A stretch of DNA of 64,000 bases, taken from contig CM066913.1 of assembly GCA_033964015.1 (NCBI GenBank), positions 28,794,790 through 28,858,789 of the forward strand. The letters are read 5' to 3'. A program made the position numbers and the translations under genes. This document shows positions 22,001 through 37,000 of the stretch, one piece after another (position 1 is the first letter of the stretch; each line of letters begins with the position of its first letter). This stretch comes from Scolanthus callimorphus. Taxonomy: Eukaryota > Cnidaria > Anthozoa > Actiniaria > Edwardsiidae. The notes beneath the pieces were generated by a model. That model had not been told where the DNA came from, searched no databases, and saw only the letters and a program-made list of their open reading frames with translations.

Positions 22001-25000
22001 CAATCTAGATGGATGGGTCCAAAGAGATACAAATGGGCTGCAGCCAAACGCCTCTGCAAACTCAAGTACGCCAGCTTGTTGTTAAGCCTGAATTTCAGCT
22101 GTCCCTTCACTCTCTATCATACCTCACTTTGCGAGAGGAGACGTCTGAATTCACCTCGACATTTTCTCATTCATTACAAAATATGTCAGTAGAATCTGAT
22201 TTATTTTTAGTTGCGTTTCTAAGGCTAATTTTAGACGTCGAACCTAATTCGCGTCGCTCTAACTGTCAATTTCCCATTGTTTAGTTTGTTAGAGCTATTG
22301 TCTTGAGCTCATTTGCATTAGGAACGGCACTATCTGCCGTGACAACGCCGCGCTACTGCCGCACTTAATAACAATTTTGAATCCTTCCAGCGCTCCTAAA
22401 ATCAGGGCTGAGATCTTCTCCATTCGCCAGAAAGCAGGTTATATTAACCTCATAAAATCACTCGTATCAAAGTTAGTATATATAATAGGACTCCATGCTG
22501 TCCAATTAAGAAAAAATTGGATGATTCAGAGCCAGAGGAACTCCAAAATTGGACGAGGCCGCAGGCCGAGTCCAATTTGGAGTTCCGAGGAATCATCCAT
22601 TTTTTTCTTAATTGGACAAGCATGGAGTCCTGTTATTTATTAATTATAGAACATCCATGTTCAAACCCAAACTGTCCAATTTTAGCGCGAACTGTCCAAT
22701 TAGAGCGCGCGCGATCCAATTAAAAAAATAATTGGACGATTCAAGAAAAATCGATCTGCCAGCACAATGGGATTTCGAGCTGGCTATATAATTACTTGTT
22801 TTTACTGGCTAATAAACCCATTCAATTTAGCGCGACAGAATTACGTTCGACGTTTAAAACGGGCCTCAGTGTGCAGGCGAACGATTCCATGACAACACGC
22901 TCCCCCTTAGCACAAACGGGTGCGAAAATCACCAAACCAGAAAACCAGGCGCCACAACTGTTGAAGAAGGCGTGCGTTGTCTTGGAACAAACGGTTTTTA
23001 CTTGGCTGTAATCACATGATGAATAAGAAAATCCCGTGGTGAATTCAGACGCTTCGTATCGCAAAGTAGGAGTACAGTCGAGAGCGAAGGGACAGCTGAC
23101 GTTCAGGCTACTTGCTGTTCGGCTTTATCAAGTTGTGGACGTGCCTGTTAGCCTTAGAAGAAAAGGAACCGCGGCTAAAGAAAAGTTTCAATGACAATGG
23201 TACAAGATAATGGTACATTCGACCTCGTAATCCGCTCATTGATCCAGTATCACATTATCGTCGATCTGTATAATATCAAATTAGTGAAATTGTGAGACGA
23301 TTTTACAAAAACGCAATGCCTACAACTTCCCTGCCTAAAGCAACCTTTTTTGGTGTTTTCTTACAGGCGTTTGTATCTTCCTGATCAGTTTATCTAATTT
23401 AGATACGTTTGTTGTGTTGCTGCTGACAGGTCGTATGCGGTAGAGATCAATTATCTTCCAAGCAATGACAAAGACAGCCACCCTCAGGATGAAGTAAGAT
23501 GCAGAAAAGGGTTAGTAGACAGACACCAACATCACCCGGCCAGAGCCCAACTACAAATTTAGATCGCAAGCGCCGATTTGCAAATTTCATGTAAATCGCA
23601 TGTCCTTGCAGCCAATAATCTGTTTACCTCATAGACTATCTTGTGTTGGTAAATAAAATGCACGCCGCCTCTCCGTTCTCTATGAGGCTTGAGCAAGAGT
23701 TAGGTAACATTATCTAAAGTTCTGCCGCTTATAAGTGGTGGAAATGGTTGCATTTCTGATCAAGGGCTCCATTTGCCCTTATGTAACACCCTTCCCACTA
23801 TGGGTTTCAGGTGTGAAGTCTGCAGTCAGCCTGAAGCTGAAGAGGAGTCACCAGCTATTGGTAAGGGAACAACTGGACAATTCATAAGGCAACTCAAAAC
23901 AGTAGAGCTTGCATTTGCGCGTGGACCGTGGACACTTTCACGTTTGTTCAAGTTTGAAAAAGTTACGTTTCCAACGAGGAAACGATGCGTGTCCAGGTCA
24001 CTTTTGAGACGCTTTCACAGGAAACCAGACCAAAACAAAACAAAACAATGACAGCCAATCAAAAGGCTGATTTTCAATGCAGCATGAACCCACTGGGGTG
24101 GTCGTCTGTCTCGTCCACGTGGGGTTGAGGAGACAGACGACCAACCCACGTGAGTACGTGCGGTTTGCAAATCTGCGCCGGCCGTACGAGGATGGTCCCA
24201 ATTCTAATAAAGGATTGAAACGAAATGCGGGGCTAAGAACTCACAGCATTCTACATATATGTTATTTACCGGCTGGGAGGTCCGTATAGGGAAAAACTGT
24301 GACCGAGGGCAGGAAAATGTTCAACAAGGTGGAGGCCGAGGTCAACATTTTCCAGGCCGAGGCCACAGTTTTTCCCTATAGGAGGATCCTTTGTTTACAT
24401 TTTGAGCTCATTAGCATAAGCAATGTTCAGAATCAGACCGTTCGAGGGAGCTATAAAATGATGCGTTCTGAATATCAATAGACTACTGTAAATAAAACAT
24501 AATTTGAAAATTTCAAGCTGATATCTCGAATTCTAAGCGCGTGGTGCAACGTTCAATTTAGAGGAAACATGTGAGCAAATTAGCGTTTTGCCCCAATGAT
24601 TTTCACACAATTTTGAAAAGCTTCAACTATCCTGAAAAATGACACAGAAAGAAAGGAAACAGGTCAAGACTGTTTAAGAATGAAAAATAAACTTGTTTTG
24701 AGCTTTTCGTTGCATTTTCAAAGTTAAAAACGGCGTTTCAAAATTCCGAGAATGTAAACAATGACGTCAGCAAGGATCCTCCTATACAGACCTACCTAAA
24801 GCCGGTAAATAACTTATTAATTTTTTTCCAACTCTAAAATTTGATTTTTTCGATGATAACAAGCGCGCGCAAATGGTTACCGTGACCTGGGTCAGAGATA
24901 GGAAAATATCGCCCCCGCGCGCGCGCTCTAAGAACCAATCAGAATGCAGAATTCGTTACCGTGCCCTCTAGGAAAAAGATAATGCTCCATATTCCTCCCT

Positions 25001-28000
25001 TAGATAACTGGCAGAAGTTCCGAGGTCGAGTAGTAGGTGTCAGTTTGATCACCCTGCCAAGCCCGTGTGACATCTCCCCTGAGGGCGCCTCCCCATGTTG
25101 TCATCTTGCCGACGGCTGCACAGATTTGATCATCGTGCATTCTTGTACCACATCACAGATGTATGCGCATGTGCAGAGGAACTTTAACACTAAAGACCAG
25201 GTACAACTATGATATAGGAAACAATAGCAGAATCTACTCACCTTGTTTTTTTAATCAGGACAGCAAGTTAATTTATAACTGTAATTATAAAATTCGTCAC
25301 CTAAATCGATGAAGGATGGGTGACACTTATTGGCTGCATTGCGTAATTACCATGAATCGAGCATTCAAAACTGGCGCTCTTGCTCACAAGCCTTTTGTAA
25401 GACGTTCTACTAGTTTTGAGGATTAACAATAAACTCCAAATTTATTGAGTGCCCGTTTGAACTTATTATTGCGGCACAAATCGCTTTGTTACGCTAAAGG
25501 TATCTCAGATGTATCCCAGACGATATAGACCCCGATAATTGCATAAGAGCATCCTCCATATATGGTTTTCTATCTAATGATATTGATTGAAAAAATCTTT
25601 TTTTAGCTCCCATTTGAAGCTCTGGATTCCGATAGGCGCGAGCATGATAACTACATTAAAATTCCTCTTAGCGGAAATGAGGTTGTCGCAGGTTTACAAT
25701 AAACGATTCACAAAAGTGAAACCGTCCGGATAGCAACCTAAATTTTTACCTATAATGCGCTGTAAAAGTCAATGTAAAATGGCTGAATATTTTGTTGAAA
25801 TCTGTGTTGAGCTTTTTTGTATTCCGTCGGATCGAACGATTACTCAAAGCGTCATCTGAAAGCGCGCACCCATGATGCAGTCAACGGTTGTCGCACGCAC
25901 AGATCGCCAACTAAAACAGATTTGTAAATTACTGGCATAACAAATGCGGATGCACTCTTTTCATTTTCTTTTGAGAGACCCTACAAATGTTGCATATTTC
26001 CCTCTTTTTCTAGTTTGATTTCCATTTCGTTGAAGTACATCGCATCAAACAGTGCTATATTAGAGGCCTAAGTGAAGCTGAGAGTGATCACCATGACAAC
26101 AGTTGCCATGAACATGTCAAGAGTGACAAGACAGACGAGAAGCTCGTTACCCCACGTGCTCTCAGCATCAGTAAGGACCGATCAATTGGGGTGTGGAACG
26201 TTGATGGCGAGTTACTAGATGAACCGTCATTATTAGTCAGGTTCGTCCCTTTTGTTTACTTTCTCAAATACCTGGATACGTAATGGAAGCATCGATTTGT
26301 GTGGCGTTACGCTTTCTCTAGCCTGAGTTAACAGACGCCCACTCAAAATCAAACGATTTGAGTGAGACGTCTGAGCAATACAGCCAGATGTAACGTACTG
26401 GGTAGCGTGACACTGCACATTATCTGGGTAGTGATTCTGATTGGTCGGTCGATTTGAATTTTCTCAGAGAAGTGGTTTTATCTCATTGCAAGCGCTTATA
26501 AAGTCGAGAATTTATAATAATAATAACTAGTTGATCGCCCGTGAATAAATTCACTCATGCTGTCTTTGAAGGGTGTTCGAGTGGATGGCAAAACAGTTGG
26601 TAACGATTGTTACTGAAAACCCAAAACATCGACTTTTTGTTGTTTTTCTTATTGGCGCACGCACTTGAAAATATTCACACAACTTTTTTTGTCCACGGGA
26701 AACCACATGGTGTAGCAAAGACCCATGATTAAACTTTTAGAATGTAGTTTGGATGTATTTCCAGAATGTTTTTTTTACAAAGAAAGTGAATTTTATAATA
26801 TTTCAAAATGAATCTTTGACTTCCTAAATATTTTCTTTTAACAAACACTGCCACGGATTTACTTCAAGCAAAGCCCTTACTTTTGAAATCGCCCCTTATA
26901 GTGTTTTGAGGTACTGATTGCTTACTGACAATACATAAAACATTTAACGATCTGAAACCCAAAACGACTTTAGTTTTCAGCAGCAAGCAACTCAGCTCGG
27001 AGTTTTTTTCTTGTTTTAGCCTTGGCGCGCGCACTTTAATGGCTTCCCAGGCACGTCCATTAACAAAATTAATTCAGCTGAAATGAAATGAAATGGTCTA
27101 AATTTCAAGCTTTCATTCACGGAAAATTTAGCTTTGTTTGTGAAGCAACGCCAAACATGGCGGACGGCGTCTCCCCGCTAAAGAAAATGCTTGAATGGCA
27201 GCTTCTCTCCTCGCATCGATTTCAAAAAACTAAAACCAGCTTGCACCCCTGTGAGTGGTATGTATCACATCCACGGTGGCAGTTACCTCGACAGGCTTTC
27301 CACCTCGGAGCCTTTTCAAACGGCTTAAAATATTATTAGTCTTTATTCAATAATATCTGCAGACAGACGTGGAAATTTACAATATACAATAATGAATTAT
27401 ACAATAAATAAGTAGGGAAAAGGCAACGATTAATGAAATAGCTCTTAAACCGCTCAGTGCGTACGCGCGGAAGCAAGTAAGGATGCCCCCTCCTCCTGAG
27501 CGTACGAGCTCTCGGTGGAGAAAGGAGGTCATCCAGGGCTGTAGGAGTCGGCCCTGTTATTACCTTCCACAACTTCCGGTCATTTTCTATCAGAAGCGCA
27601 GTTATCGTGTATTTGCGTTTGCAATGAAGACCAGTCGCAAACACTGTATAGATTTCTATGCGTACAAGAAATAAACAAGCCTTCGTGATCGGGAAAGTCC
27701 CTTAGCCCCTTGTACCCTTAGCTTCGTTTAAAAAGAGCTGGACCGTGCTTGCTTGCTGTCGAAGCCATCTTGAACTCACAAAGATAAACGCGACACAGGC
27801 AAAACGCGCCGACCAATCAGAATCACTACCCAGATCTGTGCAGTGTCACGCCACCCAGTACATTACATCTGGCTATATTGCTCAGACGTTTGATTTTGAT
27901 TGGGCGTCTATTAACCGGAGGCTACGCTTTCTGTTGCTTCCGTAGAAATATATTGATCATTTGCAGGTGCAGGGCCGAAAACACGATATGTGCAATAAAG

Positions 28001-31000
28001 CTGCACATATCTGCCACACAGCAGAATGTCCCTTTCATGCAGAATAAATCGAACCTTTCGTTTTTCATGACTTGGTAACAACGTTTATGCGTGTTCCGAC
28101 GTCTGGTGCTACGTTCCACACGGGCAAGTGATCCACAATGACAAGTGATCCACAATGACAAGTGATCCACAATGACAAGTGATCCACAATGACAAGTGAT
28201 CCACAATGACAAGTGATCCACAATGACAAGTGATCCACAATGACAAGTGATCCACAATGACAAGTGATCCACAATGACAAGTGATCCACAATGACAAGTG
28301 ATCCACAAGGACAAGTGATCCACAAGGACAAGTGATCCACAAGGACAAGTGATCCACAAGGACAAGTGATCCACAAGGACAAGTGATCCACAATGACAAG
28401 TGATCCACAAGGACAAGTGATCCACATGCAGAAGTGACCCACAACGACAAGTGATCCACAACGACAAGTGATCCACAACGACAAGTGATCCACAACGACA
28501 AGTGATCCACGAGGACAAGTGATCCACGAGGACAAGTGATCCACAAGGACAAGTGATCCACAAGGACAAGTGATCCACAAGGACAAGTGATCCACAACGA
28601 CAAGTGATCCACAATGACAAGTGATCCACGAGGACAAGTGATCCACAAGTACAAGTGATCCACAAGGACAAGTGATCCACATGCACAAGTGACCCACAAT
28701 GACAAGTGATCCACAACGACAAGTGATCCACAACGACAAGTGATCCACAACGACAAGTGATCCACAATGACAAGTGATCCACAACGACAAGTGATCCATG
28801 AGGACAAGTGATCCACAAGGACAAGTGACCCAAAAGGACAAGTGATCCACAAGGACAAGTGATCCAAAAGGACAAGTGATCCACAAGGACAAGTGATCCA
28901 CAAGGAAGAGTGATCCACGAGGACAAGTGATCCACATGCAGAAGTGATCCACAAGGACAAGTGATCCACAACGACAAGTGATCCACAACAACAAGTGATC
29001 CACAAGGACAAGTGATCCACAAGAACAAGTGATCCACAACGACAAGTGATCCACAAGGACAAGTGATCCACAAGAACAAGTGACCCAAAAGGACAAGTGA
29101 CCCAAAAGGACAAGTGACCCAAAAGGACAAGTGATCCATGAGGACAAGTGATCCACAAGGACAAGTGACCCAAAAGGACAAGTGACCCAAAAGGACAAGT
29201 GATCCACAACGACAGGTGATCCACAATGACAAGTGACCCAAAAGGACAAGTGATCCACAACGACAAGTGATCCACAACGACAAGTGATCCACAACGACAA
29301 GTGATCCACAACGACAAGTGATCCACAATGACAAGTGATCCACAAGGACAAGTGATCCACATGCAGAAGTGACCCACAACGACAAGTGATACACAACAAC
29401 AAGTGATCCACAACGACAAGTGATCCACAACGACAAGTGATCCACAAAGACAAGTGATCCACAAGGACAAGTGATCCACAAGGACAAGTGATCCACAACG
29501 ACAAGTGATCCACAACGACAAGTGATCCACAATGACAAGTGATCCACGAGGACAAGTGATCCACAAGGACAAGTGATCCAAAAGGACAAGTGATCCATGA
29601 GGACAAGTGATCCACAAGGACAAGTGACCCAAAAGGACAAGTGACCCAAAAGGACAAGTGACCCAAAAGGACAAGTGACCCAAAAGGACAAGTGATCCAT
29701 GAGGACAAGTGATCCACAAGGACAAGTGACCCAAAAGGACAAGTGACCCAAAAGGACAAGTGATCCACAACGACAAGCGATCCACAATGACAAGTGATCC
29801 AAAAGGACAAGTGATCCACAACGACAAGTGATCCACAACAACAAGTGATACACAACGACAAGTGATCCACGAGGACAAGTGATCCACAAGGACAAGTGAT
29901 CCACAACGACAAGTGATCCACAACGACAAGTGATCCACAATGACAAGTGATCCACAAGTACAAGTGATCCACAAGTACAAGTGATCCACAAGGACAAGTG
30001 ATCCACATGCACAAGTGACCCACAATGACAAGTGACCCACAACGACAAGTGATCCATGAGGACAAGTGATCCACAAGGACAAGTCACCCAAAAGGACAAG
30101 TGATCCACAAGGACAAGTGATCCAAAAGGACAAGTGATCCACAAGGACAAGTGATCCACAAGGACAAGTGATCCACGAGGACAAGTGATCCACATGCAGA
30201 AGTGATCCACAAGGACAAGTGATCCACAACGACAAGTGATCCACAACGACAAGTGATCCACAAGGACAAGTGATCCACAAGAACAAGTGATCCACAACAA
30301 CAAGTGATCCACAACAACAAGTGATCCACAAGAACAAGTGACCCAAAAGGACAAGTGACCCAAAAGGACAAGTGACCCAAAAGGACAAGTGACCCAAAAG
30401 GACAAGTGATCCATGAGGACAAGTGATCCACAAGGACAAGTGACCCAAAAGGACAAGTGACCCAAAAGGACAAGTGATCCACAACGACAAGTGATCCACA
30501 ACGACAAGTGATCCACAAGAACAAGTGATCCACAACGACAAGTGATCCACAACAACAAGTGATCCACAACAACAAGTGATCCACAACGACAAGTGATCCA
30601 CAACGACAAGTGATCCACAACGACAAGTGATCCACAACGACAAGTGATCCACGAGGACAAGTGATCCACAAGGACAAGTGATCCACAACGACAAGTGATC
30701 CACAACGACAAGTGATCCACAATGACAAGTGATCCACGAGGACAAGTGATCCACAAGTACAAGTGATCCACAAGGACAAGTGATCCACATGCACAAGTGA
30801 CCCACAATGACAAGTGACCCACAACGACAAGTGATCCACAACGACAAGTGATCCACAACGACAAGTGATCCACAACGACAAGTGATCCACAACGACAAGT
30901 GATCCACAACGACAAGTGATCCACAATGACAAGTGATCCACAACGACAAGTGATCCATGAGGACAAGTGATCCACAAGGACAAGTGATCCACAACGACAA

Positions 31001-34000
31001 GTGATCCACAATGACAAGTGATCCACGAGGACAAGTGATCCACAAGTACAAGTGATCTACAAGGACAAGTGATCCACATGCACAAGTGACCCACAATGAC
31101 AAGTGATCCACAACGACAAGTGATCCACATCGACAAGTGATCCACAACAACAAGTGATCCACAACGACAAGTGATCCACAATGACAAGTGATCCACGAGG
31201 ACACGTGATCCACAAGTACAAGTGATCCACAAGGACAAGTGATCCACATGCACAAGTGACCCACAATGACAAGTGACCCACAACGACAAGTGATCCATGA
31301 GTACAAGTGATCCACAAGGACAAGTCACCCAAAAGGACAAGTGATCCACAAGGACAAGTGATCCAAAAGGACAAGTGATCCACAAGGACAAGTGATCCAC
31401 AAGGACAAGTGATCCACGAGGACAAGTGATCCACATGCAGAAGTGATCCACAAGGACAAGTGATCCACAACGACAAGTGATCCACAACGACAAGTGATCC
31501 ACAAGGACAAGTGATCCACAAGAACAAGTGATCCACAAGAACAAGTGATCCACAACAACAAGTGATCCACAAGAACAAGTGACCCAAAAGGACAAGTGAC
31601 CCAAAAGGACAAGTGACCCAAAAGGACAAGTGACCCAAAAGGACAAGTGATCCATGAGGACAAGTGATCCACAAGGACAAGTGACCCAAAAGGACAAGTG
31701 ACCCAAAAGGACAAGTGATCCACAACGACAAGTGATCCACAACGACAAGTGATCCACAAGAACAAGTGATCCACAACGACAAGTGATCCACAACAACAAG
31801 TGATCCACAACAACAAGTGATCCACAACGACAAGTGATCCACAACGACAAGTGATCCACAACGACAAGTGATACACAACGACAAGTGATCCACGAGGACA
31901 AGTGATCCACAAGGACAAGTGATCCACAACAACAAGTGATCCACAACGACAAGTGATCCACAACGACAAGTGATCCACAACGACAAGTGATACACAACGA
32001 CAAGTGATCCACGAGGACAAGTGATCCACAAGGACAAGTGATCCACAACGACAAGTGATCCACAACGACAAGTGATCCACAACGACAAGTGATCCACAAC
32101 GACAAGTGATCCACAAGTACAAGTGATCCACAAGGACAAGTGATCCACAACGACAAGTGATCCACAAGAACAAGTGATCCACAACGACAAGTGATCCACA
32201 ACAACAAGTGATCCACAACAACAAGTGATCCACAACGACAAGTGATCCACAACGACAAGTGATCCACAACGACAAGTGATCCACAACGACAAGTGATCCA
32301 CGAGGACAAGTGATCCACAAGGACAAGTGATCCACAACGACAAGTGATCCACAACGACAAGTGATCCACAACGACAAGTGATCCACAATGACAAGTGATC
32401 CACGAGGACAAGTGATCCACAAGTACAAGTGATCCACAAGGACAAGTGATCCACATGCACAAGTGACCCACAATGACAAGTGACCCACAACGACAAGTGA
32501 TCCACAACGACAAGTGATCCACAACGACAAGTGATCCACAACGACAAGTGATCCACAACGACAAGTGATCCACAACGACAAGTGATCCACAATGACAAGT
32601 GATCCACAACGACAAGTGATCCATGAGGACAAGTGATCCACAAGGACAAGTGATCCACAACGACAAGTGATCCACAATGACAAGTGATCCACGAGGACAA
32701 GTGATCCACAAGTACAAGTGATCCACAAGGACAAGTGATCCACATGCACAAGTGACCCACAATGACAAGTGACCCACAACGACAAGTGATCCATGAGGAC
32801 AAGTGATCCACAAGGACAAGTCACCCAAAAGGACAAGTGATCCACAAGGACAAGTGATCCAAAAGGACAAGTGATCCACAAGGACAAGTGATCCACAAGG
32901 ACAAGTGATCCACGAGGACAAGTGATCCACATGCAGAAGTGATCCACAAGGACAAGTGATCCACAACGACAAGTGATCCACAACGACAAGTGATCCACAA
33001 GGACAAGTGATCTACAAGAACAAGTGATCCACAAGAACAAGTGATCCACAACAACAAGTGATCCACAAGAACAAGTGACCCAAAAGGACAAGTGACCCAA
33101 AAGGACAAGTGACCCAAAAGGACAAGTGACCCAAAAGGACAAGTGATCCATGAGGACAAGTGATCCACAAGGACAAGTGACCCAAAAGGACAAGTGATCC
33201 ACAACGACAAGTGATCCACAACGACAAGTGATCCACAAGAACAAGTGATCCACAAGAACAAGTGATCCACAACGACAAGTGATCCACAACAACAAGTGAT
33301 CCACAACAACAAGTGATCCACAACGACAAGTGATCCACAACGACAAGTGATCCACAACGACAAGTGATACACAACGACAAGTGATCCACGAGGACAAGTG
33401 ATCCACAAGGACAAGTGATCCACAACGACAAGTGATCCACAACGACAAGTGATCCACAATGACAAGTGATCCACGAGGACAAGTGATCCACAAGTACAAG
33501 TGATCCACATGCACAAGTGACCCACAATGACAAGTGACCCACAACGACAAGTGATCCACAACGACAAGTGATCCACAACGACAAGTGATCCACAACGACA
33601 AGTGATCCACAACGACAAGTGATCCACAACGACAAGTGATCCACAATGACAAGTGATCCACAACGACAAGTGATCCATGAGGACAAGTGATCCACAAGGA
33701 CAAGTGATCCACAACGACAAGTGATCCACAATGACAAGTGATCCACGAGGACAAGTGATCCACAAGTACAAGTGATCTACAAGGACAAGTGATCCACATG
33801 CACAAGTGATCCACAACGACAAGTGATCCACATCGACAAGTGATCCACAACAACAAGTGATCCACAACGACAAGTGATCCATGAGGACAAGTGATCCACA
33901 AGGACAAGTGATCCACAACGACAAGTGATCCAAAAGGACAAGTGATCCACAAGGACAAGTGATCCACAAGGACAAGTGATCCACGAGGACAAGTGATCCA

Positions 34001-37000
34001 CAAGTACAAGTGATCCACAAGGACAAGTGATCCACATGCACAAGTGACCCACAATGACAAGTGATCCACAACGACAAGTGATCCACAACGACAAGTGATC
34101 CACAATGACAAGTGATCCACAATGACAAGTGATCCACAATGACAAGTGATCCACAATGACAAGTGATCCACAACGACAAGTGATCCATGAGGACAAGTGA
34201 TCCACAAGGACAAGTCACCCAAAAGGACAAGTGATCCACAAGGACAAGTGATCCAAAAGGACAAGTGATCCACAAGGACAAGTGATCCACAAGGACAAGT
34301 GATCCACAAGGACAAGTGATCCACAAGGACAAGTGATCCACGAGGACAAGTGATCCACATGCAGAAGTGATCCACAAGGACAAGTGATCCACAACGACAA
34401 GTGATCCACAACGACAAGTGATCCACAAGGACAAGTGATCCACAAGAACAAGTGATCCACAAGGACAAGTGATCCACAAGGACAAGTGATCCACAAGAAC
34501 AAGTGACCCAAAAGGACAAGTGACCCAAAAGGACAAGTGACCCAAAAGGACAAGTGATCCATGAGGACAAGTGATCCACAAGGACAAGTGACCCAAAAGG
34601 ACAAGTGATCCACAACGACAAGTGATCCACAACGACAAGTGATCCACAACGACAAGTGATCCACAATGACAAGTGATCCACAATGACAAGTGACCCAAAA
34701 GGACAAGTGATCCACAATGACAAGTGATCCACAACGACAAGTGATCCACAACGACAAGTGATCCACAACGACAAGTGATCCACAAGGACAAGTGATCCAC
34801 ATGCAGAAGTGACCCACAACGACAAGTGATCCACAACGACAAGTGATCCACAACGACAAGTGATCCACAACGACAAGTGATCCACAACAACAAGTGATCC
34901 ACAACGACAAGTGATCCACAACGACAAGTGATCCACGAGGACAAGTGATCCACGAGGACAAGTGATCCACGAGGACAAGTGATCCACGAGGACAAGTGAT
35001 CCACGAGGACAAGTGATCCACGAGGACAAGTGATCCACGAGGACAAGTGATCCACAACGACAAGTGATCCACAATGACAAGTGATCCACAATGACAAGTG
35101 ATCCACGAGGACAAGTGATCCACAAGCACAAGTGACCCACAAAGACAAGTGATCCACAACGACAAGTGATCCACAACGACAAGTGATCCACAACGACAAG
35201 TGATCCATGAGGACAAGTGATCCACAAGGACAAGTGACCCAAAAGGACAAGTGATCCACAAGGACAAGTGATCCAAAAAGACAAGTGATCCACAAGGACA
35301 AGTGATCCACAAGGACAAGTGATCCACGAGGACAAGTGATCCACATGCAGAAGTGACCCAAAAGGACAAGTGATCCACAAGGACAAGTGATCCACAAGGA
35401 CAAGTGATCCACAACGACAAGTGATCCACAACAACAAGTGATCCACAAGGACAAGTGATCCACAAGAACAAGTGACCCAAAAGGACAAGTGATCCACAAC
35501 GACAAGTGATCCATGAGGACAAGTGATCCACAAGGACAATTGACCCAAAAGGACAAGTGATCCACAAGGACAAGTGATCCACAAGGACAAGTGATCCACA
35601 AGGACAAGTGACCCAAAAGGACAAGTGATCCACAACGACAAGTGATCCACAATGACAAGTGATGACAAGTGATCCACAACGACAAGTGATCCACAAGGAC
35701 AAGTGATCCACAATGACAAGTGATCCACAAAGACAAGTGTTCCACAACGACAAGTGATCCACAACGACAAGTGATCCACAATGACAAGTGATCCACGAGG
35801 ACAAGTGATCCACAAGTACAAGTGATCTACAAGGACAAGTGATCCACATGCACAAGTGACCCACAATGACAAGTGATCCACAACGACAAGTGATCCACAT
35901 CGACAAGTGATCCACAACAACAAGTGATCCACAACGACAAGTGATCCATGAGGACAAGTGATCCACAAGGACAAGTGATCCACAACGACAAGTGATCCAA
36001 AAGGACAAGTGATCCACAAGGACAAGTGATCCACAAGGACAAGTGATCCACGAGGACAAGTGATCCACAAGTACAAGTGATCCACAAGGACAAGTGATCC
36101 ACATGCACAAGTGACCCACAATGACAAGTGATCCACAACGACAAGTGATCCACAACGACAAGTGATCCACAATGACAAGTGATCCACAATGACAAGTGAT
36201 CCACAATGACAAGTGATCCACAATGACAAGTGATCCACAACGACAAGTGATCCACAAGGACAAGTGATCCACAAGGACAAGTGATCCACAAGGACAAGTG
36301 ATCCACATGCACAAGTGACCCACAATGACAAGTGATCCACAACGACAAGTGATCCACAACGACAAGTGATCCACAATGACAAGTGATCCACAATGACAAG
36401 TGATCCACAATGACAAGTGATCCAAAAGGACAAGTGATCCACAAGGACAAGTGATCCACAAGGACAAGTGATCCACAAGGACAAGTGATCCACAAGGACA
36501 AGTGATCCACAAGGACAAGTGATCCACAAGGACAAGTGATCCACGAGGACAAGTGATCCACATGCAGAAGTGATCCACAAGGACAAGTGATCCACAACGA
36601 CAAGTGATCCACAACGACAAGTGATCCACAACGACAAGTGATCCACAAGGACAAGTGATCCACAAGAACAAGTGATCCACAAGGACAAGTGATCCACAAG
36701 GACAAGTGATCCACAAGAACAAGTGACCCAAAAGGACAAGTGACCCAAAAGGACAAGTGACCCAAAAGGACAAGTGATCCATGAGGACAAGTGATCCACA
36801 ACGACAAGTGATCCACAACGACAAGTGATCCACAACGACAAGTGATCCACAAGGACAAGTGATCCACATGCAGAAGTGACCCACAACGACAAGTGATCCA
36901 CAACGACAAGTGATCCACAACGACAAGTGATCCACAACAACAAGTGATCCACAACGACAAGTGATCCACAACGACAAGTGATCCACAACGACAAGTGATC

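Noticed and set aside
27944..28020. Histone-type or regulatory hairpin GATATGTGC..GCACATATC
   Set aside because: A nine-base stem with a nine-base loop in an intron, without histone downstream element or gene context. Chance cannot be excluded.
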